Position numbers and translations under genes: made by a program. Positions 52,819 to 61,440 of a stretch of 64,000 nt of DNA are shown piece after piece. The DNA is taken from assembly GCA_039033995.1 (NCBI GenBank), contig JBCCBP010000010.1:31069-95068 (forward strand). The letters run 5' to 3'. Position 1 is the stretch's first letter, and each line of letters starts with the position of its first letter. Origin of the DNA: CALBPI01 sp039033995 (lineage in GTDB: Bacteria > Pseudomonadota > Gammaproteobacteria > Steroidobacterales > Woeseiaceae). The notes under the pieces were generated by a model. The model saw nothing but the letters and a program-made list of their open reading frames with translations. It was not told where the DNA came from and made no database searches.

Positions 52819-55014
52819 TCAACTCGCTCGTTGCTCAGGCATCAGTGACTGAGATTTGATCGGTAACTGTCGGATACGTTGGCCAGTCGCTGCATAGATC
52901 GCGTTCAAAACAGCGGGTGCAGCCACTGCGATCGTCGGTTCGCCGACGCCGCCCCAGAACCCACCGGACGGCATTACGATTGTTTCAACGTCGGGCATAT
53001 CTGCAAGACGCAGTGATGGGTAGGTGTTGAAATTTTGCTCAACCACCGCGCCATCCTTGACCGTGCATTCACCGTACATCATCGCCGACAAACCATAGAC
53101 GAAACTACCAGCGACCTGTGCTTCGATCTGTTGTGGGTTGACTGCGTAGCCAGGGTCCGTCGCGGCGACAATGCGGTGCATCTTGAGTTTGCCTTTGGCA
53201 TCGACCGACACCTCTGCACAAGCCGCAACATAGCTGTCGAAGGCTTTGCAAACCGCGAGCCCGTGGTGCCGGCCATCCCGTGGCGATCCCCAACCGATGC
53301 GCTCTGCCACCGCGTTGAGTACGGCCAGACTTTTCGGATGATTTTTCATCAGTGAGCGTCGAAACTCCAACGGATCGCGGCCGGCTTTGGCGGCGAGTTC
53401 GTCGAGGAAACACTCCATATAGATGACATTCTGATTCACATTCACGCCGCGCCACCAACCAGGACGCAAATGGGTGTTGCGCATCGCATGATCGATCAAC
53501 AGATTCGGCACGTCGTAGCTGATACTGTGTTCTGCCATCTGACCGCCATCGTTCGGCGCGAGACACTGAAATACGACAGGGTCCATACCTTCTTGCAATG
53601 CCTGGGGATAGACCGAAGCTAGAATTGACTGGCCCGAGATTCGAATATGCAGACTGGTGAGTTCACCGTTTGCGTCGAGGCCACCTGTCAGTCGCGCTTT
53701 CGTGATCGGGTGATAAAAACCCTGCATCATATCTTCCTCGCGACTCCACATGAGCTTCACCGGACGTCCTGGCTGGGTCTTCGCGATCAAGACTGCCTGA
53801 CGCGTGAAATCGTCGAAGCCTGCGCGTCTGCCGAAGCCACCGCCAAGACTCAACTTATGGACATCAACCTGCTCGGGTGCGAGGCCAGCAACTTCAATGG
53901 CCGCGCGCCGGGTGCCTTCACCATCCTGGGTGGGACACCAGACATCGCACTGTAAGTCTGTCCACAGGGCGGTCGCGTTCATTGGCTCCATCGGAGCATG
54001 GTTCTGGAACGGGTAACTGTAGTCCGCCGTAACGATGGTTTCGGCTGCCGCGAGTCCGCCCTTAATGTCGCCATTGCGATTACCAACGAAGGCATCGTCG
54101 GCACCGAGTCCCTCATCGAGCAGTGCGTTAATCGACTCGCTGGAAACCTTGGCATTTGGCCCGTTGTCCCATTCTGTTTTCACCTGTGCAAGCGCCTGCT
54201 TGGCTTGCCACCACGTCTGCGCAACGACAGCTACCGCGTTGTCGCCGACGGTCACAACATCGACAACACCGGGCATTTTGCGGGCGGCATCAGCGTCAAA
54301 CGCGGTGAGCTTGCCGCCTTGTACGGGGCACTGACGAATCGCTGCGTTGAGCATATTCGGTAACTGGAGATCGGTACCATAAATCTGTGAGCCGTCGAGC
54401 TTCTCTCGGGTGTCGAGGCGCGGCATCGGTTTGCCGAGAATCTTCCACTCGCTCGGATCCTTTAGCGTGACGGACTCCGGCGCGGGTAGCGTCGCTGCGA
54501 TATGCGCCACTTCGCCATAGCGCACTGTCTTGCCGCTAGGTTTATGGGTGATAACACTCTGCGCGCTGCTGCATTCGCTGGCTGGGACCTGCCATTGCTC
54601 TGCTGCAGCACGTATCAGCATCTCTCGTGCCGCAGCGCCACCTTTGCGCACGTAGTCATGGCTCTCACGAATACCGCTGCTGCCACCGGTACTAAAGCTG
54701 CCCCATACGCGATCGCGTTTCGCATTGGTGCCCGGTGTCGGATACTCCCAGCGAATTTTGTCCCAATCGCAATCCAATTCTTCGGCCACCATTTGCGCGA
54801 GACCAGTGATCGTACCTTGCCCCATTTCCGAACGGGCGATACGTACCGTGACCGTATCGTCCGGTGCGATAACGACCCAGGCATTCACTTCTTTTGTCTC
54901 TTCGGCAACACCTGTTGCGGCAACGCTGGCTGGCAGTACGCCAACCGCAAGTCCGACGCCTGCGGCAGCGTGGCTCACCAGGAATTCACGTCGGTTCAGA
55001 TTCGGCATCTTCAT
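52819..55014 (-). CDS. Molybdopterin-binding aldehyde/isoquinoline oxidoreductase large subunit (IorB/XdhB-like)
   Basis: The ATG at 55014 overlaps the iron-sulphur subunit stop (ATGA) and gives 731 residues. The N-terminus has a Tat signal, NRREFLVSHAAAGVGLAVG, so the enzyme is exported folded. The xanthine-dehydrogenase-type molybdenum domains show GQGTITGLAQMVAEEL, SLGGGFGRRAGFDD, RPGWWRGVN and a C-terminal GGFWGGVGEPTIA where the catalytic Glu is found in the family. The layout resembles isoquinoline 1-oxidoreductase or membrane aldehyde dehydrogenases that hydroxylate aromatics or aldehydes. Usually the partner is a cytochrome chain; none is next to it. Confidence 0.9.
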   Translation of the reverse strand: MKMPNLNRREFLVSHAAAGVGLAVGVLPASVAATGVAEETKEVNAWVVIAPDDTVTVRIARSEMGQGTITGLAQMVAEELDCDWDKIRWEYPTPGTNAKRDRVWGSFSTGGSSGIRESHDYVRKGGAAAREMLIRAAAEQWQVPASECSSAQSVITHKPSGKTVRYGEVAHIAATLPAPESVTLKDPSEWKILGKPMPRLDTREKLDGSQIYGTDLQLPNMLNAAIRQCPVQGGKLTAFDADAARKMPGVVDVVTVGDNAVAVVAQTWWQAKQALAQVKTEWDNGPNAKVSSESINALLDEGLGADDAFVGNRNGDIKGGLAAAETIVTADYSYPFQNHAPMEPMNATALWTDLQCDVWCPTQDGEGTRRAAIEVAGLAPEQVDVHKLSLGGGFGRRAGFDDFTRQAVLIAKTQPGRPVKLMWSREEDMMQGFYHPITKARLTGGLDANGELTSLHIRISGQSILASVYPQALQEGMDPVVFQCLAPNDGGQMAEHSISYDVPNLLIDHAMRNTHLRPGWWRGVNVNQNVIYMECFLDELAAKAGRDPLEFRRSLMKNHPKSLAVLNAVAERIGWGSPRDGRHHGLAVCKAFDSYVAACAEVSVDAKGKLKMHRIVAATDPGYAVNPQQIEAQVAGSFVYGLSAMMYGECTVKDGAVVEQNFNTYPSLRLADMPDVETIVMPSGGFWGGVGEPTIAVAAPAVLNAIYAATGQRIRQLPIKSQSLMPEQRAS

Positions 55015-55484
55015 GACTTCGCTCCTGATTTGATGATTTCCGCGGCACGGTGGATGCCAGCGCGGACGCGGGGCAGGGTGCCGCAGCGACAAATATTGGT
55101 CATGGCTTTATCGATATCTGCATCGCTGGGGGACGGGTTCTTATCCAGTAAAGCGGCGGCGGCCATCATCATGCCCGACTGACAGTAACCGCACTGTGGG
55201 GTATCTAGTTCGAGCCAAGCTTGCTGCACGGGGTGGCTAACGTCTGGCGACAGGCCCTCGATGGTCGTGATTTTCTGAGTGGGCTGAACCGCGCTGACGG
55301 GATACACGCACGAACGCACGGGGTTGCCGTCGATATGCACCGTGCAGGCCCCACATTGGGCAATTCCGCAGCCGTACTTGGTACCGGTCTTGCCGAGTTG
55401 CTCGCGCAGCACCCAGAGCAATGGGGTCGAATCATCGACTTCGAGTGATTGTTTCACACCGTTTACATGTAGTTCCCGCTTCAT
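55011..55484 (-). CDS. [2Fe-2S] subunit of the molybdenum hydroxylase (IorA-like)
   Basis: A 157-residue protein. The plant-ferredoxin-type cluster is YGCGIAQCGACTVHIDG...RSC and the second cluster is QCGYCQSGM...NICRCGT; the spacing is that of XDH-family small subunits. It relays electrons from the Mo site. There is no Tat signal of its own; it should hitch-hike with the large subunit. ATG 55484, with AGGAGG about nine bases upstream. Confidence 0.95.
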   Translation of the reverse strand: MKRELHVNGVKQSLEVDDSTPLLWVLREQLGKTGTKYGCGIAQCGACTVHIDGNPVRSCVYPVSAVQPTQKITTIEGLSPDVSHPVQQAWLELDTPQCGYCQSGMMMAAAALLDKNPSPSDADIDKAMTNICRCGTLPRVRAGIHRAAEIIKSGAKS

Positions 55485-55570
55485 TGCACACCTCCTGATA
55501 CGAGTGCTTGCGCCATTCGTGCGACTCTTGTCAGTATAACGCAGGCAATAACAGGTGCGGGCCTAACGCG

Positions 55571-55927
55571 ATGAATGGACAGGGAAGGCGAGACAGCGGG
55601 TTAACGGCCGCAGCGTGGGCTGTCACCGCATCGGCAACGCTGCATCTGGTTGGTGCAGTCACGAGCGGTTTCACGGTAGAAGGGCTAATACTGTTACCGG
55701 TGGTGACGTTGTACATTGTATTCGCTTATTTTTTGCGTCGTAGCGTGCGCTGGCTCGCCTATTTCGTCTTCCTCTGTATGTGGATCGGTGCCATCGGATC
55801 CTGGATCGCCAGCGGCTCGGCGGTGTCTGTGCCAGTCTGGATTTACATTGGAATCAGTGTGTGTGATGGGTTGGCGGCAGTCAGTCTGCTCCTGGCATTG
55901 TGGCGAGATCCTGCGCAAGTGCGTTAG
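55571..55927 (+). CDS. Small four-helix membrane protein, function unknown
   Basis: The ATG at 55571 gives 118 residues. Four TM helices span about 12-33, 38-57, 61-80 and 87-110, with short loops and a basic C-terminus (WRDPAQVR). An in-frame start at 55508 would add a Cys-containing leader of doubtful origin. It diverges from the molybdenum-enzyme operon. No family was recognised. Confidence 0.55.
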   Translation: MNGQGRRDSGLTAAAWAVTASATLHLVGAVTSGFTVEGLILLPVVTLYIVFAYFLRRSVRWLAYFVFLCMWIGAIGSWIASGSAVSVPVWIYIGISVCDGLAAVSLLLALWRDPAQVR

Positions 55928-56159
55928 CGCATACACAAACATTCGATCAAAAACGCGCTTTTTTCCCTTAGGTTCATGGTTTGTCTAAGCCGTTAACAGC
56001 GACAATTCAGTAAGCATTGCGGGGGCTATAGTTATCCAGTATTTTGCACGGCTTAGGTCGTCGCGTTAGTCCAGGGGCGAGAGGACTGATGCGACACGAC
56101 GTGTTGGTTGTAAACGCGTCGTTTCGATATCAATGTCGATTACAGGCCGGAAAAAAATT

Positions 56160-57029
56160 ATGAGAATTGTGACGCTGACGCCGGGGGCTACGGACATCGT
56201 CATCGCTTTAGGGTTGGAGTCGGCCTTGGTTGGCGTGGCGGAGCAGTGCTTGCTTCCTGCACGGTTGTCAGGCCTCACTCGCGTGGGTGGCCTGAGTTCG
56301 ATATTGCCCAACTCCGAGCAGCGATTAGCGACAGAGATTCGCACATTACAGCCCGATGTCATCGTCAGCGATGACCAGGGGTTCGGCGAACGCGTCGCAC
56401 TCACGCTGCCCAACGTTCGCCACATCCACCTCGTCACTGTCACACTCGATGACTTGTTCGAGAATGTCTCGCGCGTCGGGCAGGCGCTGGGCGCGACCAA
56501 CGCGGCCGAATTGGCGCTGCGCGGGCTACGCTATCGGCGCAATCGTATCGCAGAAAAGACCGCTGCAATCCGGGACGAACAGAAACCACGCGTTTTGTTT
56601 CTGGAGCAGCTCGAGCCGCCATTGAGCGCGAGCCGTTGGACCCCGCAACTGATCTCACTGGCCGGCGGACGCTCGTTGATCGGCGTGGAGCGAGGCAGTC
56701 CGGGTGGTGCGGACTGGGATCGCATCAGTGTGCTCGATCCGGATGTGATTTTCGTTGCCAGTGACCCACTGGCGTCATCCACTCCGGCCGAGCAATTAGA
56801 CGCACTGGCGTCGCGGACGGAATGGCGGAAAATGCGGGCGGTTGAGCATCACCGCGTCTACCTGACGGACGGCAAGCTTCTGTTTAATGCCGCAGGGCCC
56901 GCGCTGATCGATGCATTGGAAGTGCTCGCACACACACTGCATCCCTCGCTGCATGAGCCGCCATTGATGCAGGATGTGGTTTACCAGCCAGCACTCCAGA
57001 CGCGGGACTATCATGCGGGTGACGCTTGA
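56160..57029 (+). CDS. BtuF-like substrate-binding protein without signal peptide
   Basis: The ATG at 56160, after seven A residues, gives 289 residues beginning MRIVTLTPGATDIVIALGLE, a periplasmic-binding helical-backbone fold of the BtuF/FepB type (SLTPSATE-like opening, later LQPDVIVS, then DPDVIFVA). There is no signal peptide or lipobox, so it is probably cytoplasmic. Such leaderless homologues occur in genomes and their role is not established. Its stop TGA overlaps the TTG start of the ureohydrolase gene, so they are co-translated. Confidence 0.8.
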   Translation: MRIVTLTPGATDIVIALGLESALVGVAEQCLLPARLSGLTRVGGLSSILPNSEQRLATEIRTLQPDVIVSDDQGFGERVALTLPNVRHIHLVTVTLDDLFENVSRVGQALGATNAAELALRGLRYRRNRIAEKTAAIRDEQKPRVLFLEQLEPPLSASRWTPQLISLAGGRSLIGVERGSPGGADWDRISVLDPDVIFVASDPLASSTPAEQLDALASRTEWRKMRAVEHHRVYLTDGKLLFNAAGPALIDALEVLAHTLHPSLHEPPLMQDVVYQPALQTRDYHAGDA

Positions 57030-57985
57030 GCGATAAGCGCTCGCGGATCGATCTGGCGGTAACCCGGCAGGATGACCACACCAACCTCGTAGAGCCGAGC
57101 TTCTCGGGCATCCTGAGCTTCGCACGGCGACGCTATACGAAGTGTCTGGATGGCGTCGATGTTGCCGTGGTAGGGCTACCATTTGATCTGGCGACGACAT
57201 CGCGACCGGGTGCCAGACTCGGGCCACGTGCGATCCGCGAAGCCTCAGCAATGATTGCCTGGGATCGCCTGCACGGTTGGGAGTACGACCCCTTCGAGCG
57301 CGTTTGTGTCGTTGATTTTGGTGATATACCGGTTGCTCAGGGCAATCCGGAGCGACTCCCGGATGATATCCACGCGGCCTTTGCCGAGATTCACGGCGCT
57401 GGTGTGAAGACGCTAATGCTCGGCGGCGATCATTTCGCCACCTATCCCGTCTTGAAGTCGGTCGCTGCTCACTATGACGAGCCCCTGTCTCTCGTGCATT
57501 TTGATGCGCATTCGGATACCTGGGCTGAGGACCAGCAAACGCTGGATCATGGCACCATGTTCTACCACGCGGCGAAGCAGGGTCTGATCGATCCAAGCCG
57601 ATCGATTCAGGTAGGGATTCGGACTCATAATCCCGAAACACATGGTTTTCATGTGCTGACTGCGGAGCAGACTGACGCCATGGGGGCGGATAGTGTGGTT
57701 CAATTTATTCTCGAAAAAACAAGAGGTAATAACGTTTACCTAACATTAGATATAGATTGTTTGGATCCGGCTTTCGCGCCCGGTACTGGGACCCCGGTGG
57801 TCGGTGGTCTGTCCACCATGGCACTACAGAGAATTTTGCGTGGATTGCGTGGTGTACCGATCGCTGCGGCTGATGTCGTGGAGGTGGCACCCGCCTATGA
57901 TCACGCACAGATCACCGCGTTAGCGGGTGCAACGCTAGCCATGTCCATGATCGGCTTGTTGGCGGACTGCGAGACTCCTGAGTAG
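57026..57985 (+). CDS. speB: Agmatinase-like ureohydrolase
   Basis: A 319-residue protein starting with TTG at 57026 (TTGA overlap with the preceding stop). The dinuclear manganese site is complete: GGDHFATYP, FDAHSDTW and LDIDCLDPAFAPGTGTP. The fold and GLPFDLATTSRPGARLGPRAIREAS match agmatinases; guanidinobutyrase or proclavaminate amidino hydrolase would look the same. It would produce putrescine and urea from agmatine. It is convergent with a PLP decarboxylase whose stop lies four bases away. Confidence 0.88.
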   Translation: MSDKRSRIDLAVTRQDDHTNLVEPSFSGILSFARRRYTKCLDGVDVAVVGLPFDLATTSRPGARLGPRAIREASAMIAWDRLHGWEYDPFERVCVVDFGDIPVAQGNPERLPDDIHAAFAEIHGAGVKTLMLGGDHFATYPVLKSVAAHYDEPLSLVHFDAHSDTWAEDQQTLDHGTMFYHAAKQGLIDPSRSIQVGIRTHNPETHGFHVLTAEQTDAMGADSVVQFILEKTRGNNVYLTLDIDCLDPAFAPGTGTPVVGGLSTMALQRILRGLRGVPIAAADVVEVAPAYDHAQITALAGATLAMSMIGLLADCETPE

Positions 57986-57988
57986 CGT

Positions 57989-59461
57989 CTAAGTCGTTAT
58001 CGCGTCGCCAAAACGAACCACGCTTTCCAGCAATGCATCGAGGTCCGATTGGGTCGTGCGATGATTAGTGATGCAAACGCGAATCGCGAACCTGTCGTGT
58101 AGTTGCGTTTGTGACGGCACCGCACTACCGCTTTCCTGAATTCGCAGCAGGATTTCTTCGTTCAGAGCGTCCAATTCCTGCGCATTGAGGGCAGTGTCGA
58201 CATAGCGTAAGCAGACAATGTTGAGTGAGACCGGCGCCATGAGTTCCAACTTGTCGTGGGCCGCCACTCGCTCACCGAGATATTTCGCCTGCCTGACGTT
58301 GCGTGCGATCACACTACCCAACAGGTCAGTGCCTTGCTCCTTAAGACACATCCAGGCCTTCAGGGCACGAAAACTGCGTGAAAGCTGTATGCCCTTGTCG
58401 GCAAAATAGGTGTTTTGCACGGCAAGACCGCGTTTGGTAGCGCCAAGATAAGAAGCTGCGGTCGCAAAAGTGTTGTCTTGAGCATCGCTTCGGCGAGTCA
58501 GTACGCAACCGATGTCATAGGGCATGTAGCCCCATTTATGCAGGTCGAAAGCGATCGAGTCAGCGGTTTCCTGGCCAGCGACCAAGGGTGCTGTCTCTGC
58601 ATGCCAGGCGGCCAGGGAACCGAACGCACCATCAACATGCAGCCACAGGTCGTAGTCGTCACAGATCTGCCGCAGTGCTTTCAGGTCATCGATCGCGGCC
58701 GTGTTCACTGTACCGGCGTTGCCTATTACGCAGAACGGCCGCCATCCCGCCTCGATGTCCGTGACGATCTGCCGACGACAGGCCTGGACATCAATTTCCA
58801 ATGCGGCGTTGACCGGTATTTTGCGAAACGCTTGTCTGCCAAGCCCCATCAATTCGCAGGCCTTGTAGATCCAACTGTGGGTCTCGGTACTGCCGTAGAT
58901 GGCGAGTCGAGGTGCATCCGTCGCTTGCAGTCCCTGGTTGCGGATATCGAACCCACATTTTTCGTTGCGTGCGACGGCGAGCCCGTTGAGGTTGGCCATC
59001 GTTCCGCCCGACACCAGGACGCCCGAAGCGTCAACCGGAAAATCGACCAGCTCGGCAAGCCACCGGATCACCTGTCGCTCGACGAAATAGGCCGATTGAT
59101 CGTAGCCGGCCAGGTGCGCGTTCATCGTCGATGCGAGCGCGTCGGCGAGTGCTCCAGTTAGACTACCGTTGCCCATTACCCAGCCGAAAAAACCTGGATG
59201 AAGATTGCCTGTGGGGTAGGGCAGCACATGGTTTTTGAAAGTCTCGTAGACATTGGCGAGCGTCTCACCTTGCCTGGGGACCGGTGTTTGGATCGCGGCT
59301 TTGGCGTCGTCGGGAACACTGCGCCATGCGGGCCGGTCCCGAATTGACATCAGGTAGTCCACCATGTCGTCAACAATCGTGTGCGCGGTTTGCCTGGCCG
59401 CTTCCCAGTCCTCCGGATCCAAGGTTCTCGGTACATCTGATTGCGGTTGTTCTTCGGACAT
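57989..59461 (-). CDS. PLP-dependent amino acid decarboxylase (aromatic-L-amino-acid type)
   Basis: The ATG at 59461 gives 490 residues; an upstream in-frame extension to 59635 looks non-coding. The sequence has NLHPGFFGWVMGNGS, VSGGTMANLNGLAVAR, WLHVDGAFG and FDLHKWGY with Schiff-base Lys309. This is a group II decarboxylase of the tryptophan/tyrosine/DOPA type, or a diaminobutyrate type. It produces amines; the neighbour ureohydrolase makes a link to amine metabolism plausible. It is distinct from the decarboxylase at 36.4 kb. Confidence 0.9.
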   Translation of the reverse strand: MSEEQPQSDVPRTLDPEDWEAARQTAHTIVDDMVDYLMSIRDRPAWRSVPDDAKAAIQTPVPRQGETLANVYETFKNHVLPYPTGNLHPGFFGWVMGNGSLTGALADALASTMNAHLAGYDQSAYFVERQVIRWLAELVDFPVDASGVLVSGGTMANLNGLAVARNEKCGFDIRNQGLQATDAPRLAIYGSTETHSWIYKACELMGLGRQAFRKIPVNAALEIDVQACRRQIVTDIEAGWRPFCVIGNAGTVNTAAIDDLKALRQICDDYDLWLHVDGAFGSLAAWHAETAPLVAGQETADSIAFDLHKWGYMPYDIGCVLTRRSDAQDNTFATAASYLGATKRGLAVQNTYFADKGIQLSRSFRALKAWMCLKEQGTDLLGSVIARNVRQAKYLGERVAAHDKLELMAPVSLNIVCLRYVDTALNAQELDALNEEILLRIQESGSAVPSQTQLHDRFAIRVCITNHRTTQSDLDALLESVVRFGDAITT

Positions 59462-59697
59462 GTCCGGCGCCTCGTTTACGTTGCCGCTATGTTGCTGGTC
59501 AGACGCTTCAAATACCAGACCTTTTGCCGCGAGACAGCTCGGCAAGAAAGTGTGTGCTGTGTCACGTTTCGCGCAGAATTGTGCGGTTCGCGTCTCGTTT
59601 CCTTCAGTTATCCATGCAATGGCCGACAAACTCACTATCGCGGGAATGCTAGCGCCCGCAGTGACGAATTAAGTTAACGAGTTAACAGGAGAGAGTA

Positions 59698-60282
59698 ATG
59701 AACCGGAAGCAACAGGGCTTCACGTTGATGGAAATGGTCGGGGTTGTCGCAGTCATTGCGATCCTTGCTTCCATTGCAACGCCGATGATTTTCGACGCGA
59801 TTCGAAATGCGAAAGTGTCAGCCGTCGTACAAGATGTCAACACACTAAAAACGGCGGTTGCCCGCTACTACGCGGATACTGGCGATTATCCGTTTTACCG
59901 CCCAACCGGGACCAACGATGGTCAGCGTCAATTGTTGGTCAACCGTAACCGTAGTAACAACGGTGATGTGCCGGGGTGGAGTGGGCCTTACATCGAAACG
60001 GAACTTGAGAACCGCATCACGACCGGCGCGTTCATGGAAGTGAATCGGTCGAACGGTCAGTGGGCCTGCGATGTCGATCGAGATGGCAACACTGACGGAA
60101 ATTACGTCTATTTGCGAATGGACAACGTGGACGACGAAACTGCTGAGCGCATTAGCCAGACGATCGATGGCGATGGCGGCCAAATCACTGGGAACGACGC
60201 CTGGTTCTCCGCTGGTCTCGTGCGTCGTCCGAACGCTAACCAGAGCAGTGGGTCATTGAGTATCTGTTTGATGCGCATGTAA
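59698..60282 (+). CDS. Orphan GspG-like pseudopilin
   Basis: A 194-residue prepilin with a strong ribosome site (AGGAGAGAG) before ATG 59698. Leader MNRKQQG, mature FTLMEMVGVVAVIAILASIATPMIFDAIRNAK with Glu5, then TLKTAVARYYADTGDYPF, the major-pseudopilin (GspG) style. An acidic stretch, DVDRDGNTDGNYVY, looks like a calcium-binding loop; GspG proteins bind calcium near their C-terminus. It stands alone with its own terminator, so it can be expressed highly. Its N-terminal helix closely resembles that of the pseudopilin at 31.2 kb, suggesting it serves the E-F-L-M-C-D machine. Confidence 0.88.
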   Translation: MNRKQQGFTLMEMVGVVAVIAILASIATPMIFDAIRNAKVSAVVQDVNTLKTAVARYYADTGDYPFYRPTGTNDGQRQLLVNRNRSNNGDVPGWSGPYIETELENRITTGAFMEVNRSNGQWACDVDRDGNTDGNYVYLRMDNVDDETAERISQTIDGDGGQITGNDAWFSAGLVRRPNANQSSGSLSICLMRM

Positions 60283-60315
60283 GCGCACGAAGCATTAGAT
60301 CCGCAAGGAATAGAG

Positions 60316-60351
60316 AAGACCCGTTTGCCAGACAGGCGCGGGTCTTTTTTT
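60316..60351 (+). terminator. Rho-independent terminator after the orphan pseudopilin
   Basis: AAGACCCG (60316-60323) pairs with CGGGTCTT (60339-60346), with an inner GCC/GGC, followed by a run of T to 60351. It overlaps the stop codon of the convergent gene. Confidence 0.88.
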
Positions 60352-60817
60352 AGCCTGCTGCCCGCCGTTCTCCTGCCTGTGTCGGTATTGCGGCAAGGAT
60401 CTGGTCGTAAATCGGCTGTAACGTTGCGCATCCCGGCAGTAAACGAAAATCGGCACGCTCGCGGCTCGTCAGGATGAACTGATCGTGCCAGCTGGATCGG
60501 GGGCTAACAATCACAGCTGCTGGCGCATCATCAAACTGGTCAGCGGTAATATCGACGACCAGATCACCCCGTGTCAGCCAGGCATGCGACGACCAGTCAT
60601 GTTGTGCGTAGGCGCCACGTTCACCAGCCACGTAGTCGAAGCCTTCCAAACCATGATCCAGCAACAGTGCCCCGAGTAACAGAGACGACTCCGAGGCTGC
60701 GCCATGTGGGAAGTGCATCATGAATAGTGGTCGGCTTCGGTAAGGCAACCTTTCGAGTTCCGAACGTAGCTGTGTCGCGAGCGCGTGAGTCTGCGCATAG
60801 TCATTATTTGATGCCAT
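60350..60817 (-). CDS. Transglutaminase/papain-like fold protein with missing catalytic Cys
   Basis: A 155-residue protein. The region HFPHGAASESSLLLGALLLDHG, later ERG, SHAWL and DLVVDITADQF, recalls a family of small transglutaminase-like proteins in which the first motif normally carries a Cys nucleophile (as I remember it, FPRGCCGDAS). The His (SHAW) and Asp (DIT) are conserved here but the Cys position is Ala/Ser and no nearby Cys replaces it. There is no signal peptide. Either a pseudoenzyme or a Ser-based variant. Family assignment is from memory of motif style. Confidence 0.6.
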   Translation of the reverse strand: MASNNDYAQTHALATQLRSELERLPYRSRPLFMMHFPHGAASESSLLLGALLLDHGLEGFDYVAGERGAYAQHDWSSHAWLTRGDLVVDITADQFDDAPAAVIVSPRSSWHDQFILTSRERADFRLLPGCATLQPIYDQILAAIPTQAGERRAAG

Positions 60818-61124
60818 GTCCTTGCCTCATTGCCAAGTCCGTTTGCACGCGTCTGCCACCCGAAACCATTAGCCGGGTCAGAACGAGGCTGAATGTTAGT
60901 CATAACGAGCAAGATGACGAGCGACTGTGACGTTTGTTTGCAGTCTGGCTAGAAGCGGAAAAGACAAAGTGAGCGCTGATGTATCCCTGATGTAGCGTGC
61001 GACGTCCCAGCCTCACTTTACTGGGCATTTGAACTAACTTGATTGTTCGCGTTTGTGGGGTGACGAGTAATAACGGGTTTGTTGCGAGAAAGCCGTGATA
61101 CACCGTCCGGATATCTATTATTTA

Positions 61125-61195
61125 ACATAATATATATTATGCGAAGTATTGGAATGTAGATGATGGTCGGGAACGGTCCCGTGCCAATTGGCACG
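61125..61195. repeat. Cluster of three palindromes
   Basis: CATAATATATATTATG (61125-61140) and CGTGCCAATTGGCACG (61180-61195) are perfect 16-base palindromes. Between them GGGA-ACGG-TCCC (61169-61180) makes a third dyad. Three dyads within 71 bases suggest protein binding or a structured nucleic acid. No replication, transfer or recombination gene is adjacent. Confidence 0.6.
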
Positions 61196-61216
61196 AATAG
61201 GTCGATGCTGTTGGGA

Positions 61217-61421
61217 CAGCTGAATCTCAGTACTTCATCCAGCACAATCTCGGTACTGCAGCTCGCCACTCCTAGCATTTACTGGGTAGTCAGCCAATTT
61301 GTTTAGTGCTCGCGAAACGGTCCGACTGTTTGCTTCCACCGCTAATTGGAACCAGCCAAATCTAGGTACTCAGTGTCCGTATCGGCCAGCCGTCAAACTG
61401 AACCAGCACAATCTCGGTACC
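61217..61421 (+). repeat. Four copies of an 18-base element, consensus CAGCNNAATCTCGGTACT
   Basis: Copies begin at 61217, 61240, 61353 and 61404. Each keeps CAGC, AATCT and GTAC, with changes at one to four positions; copies two and four differ only at the last base. All face the same way. Spacing is irregular (23, 113 and 51 bases), which rules out a CRISPR array. They lie just downstream of the orphan DUF2384 gene. They could be binding sites of a regulator or remnants of a repeat family. Confidence 0.6.
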
Positions 61422-61440
61422 ACAAACGATCTACGTTGCT

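Larger units (their letters stand above)
60818..61440. other. 623-base non-coding stretch with palindromes and an 18-base repeat
   Basis: No gene was found; the few short frames have no recognisable content and clash with the structure. It contains an AT palindrome, two GC-containing dyads, and four copies of an 18-base element, annotated separately. The region separates ordinary chromosomal genes from a more accessory-looking block. Confidence 0.6.

Noticed and set aside
56796..57641. A 281-codon minus-strand frame opposite speB and its neighbour
   Set aside because: Arg/Pro/His-rich mirror frame crossing two real genes; no motifs.
61018..61278. Minus-strand 86-codon frame as the missing RES toxin
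   Set aside because: No RES-domain residues, runs through the palindromes and first repeats; not coding.
61217..61421. CRISPR array
   Set aside because: Units are only 18 bases with irregular spacing (23, 113, 51) and no cas genes.
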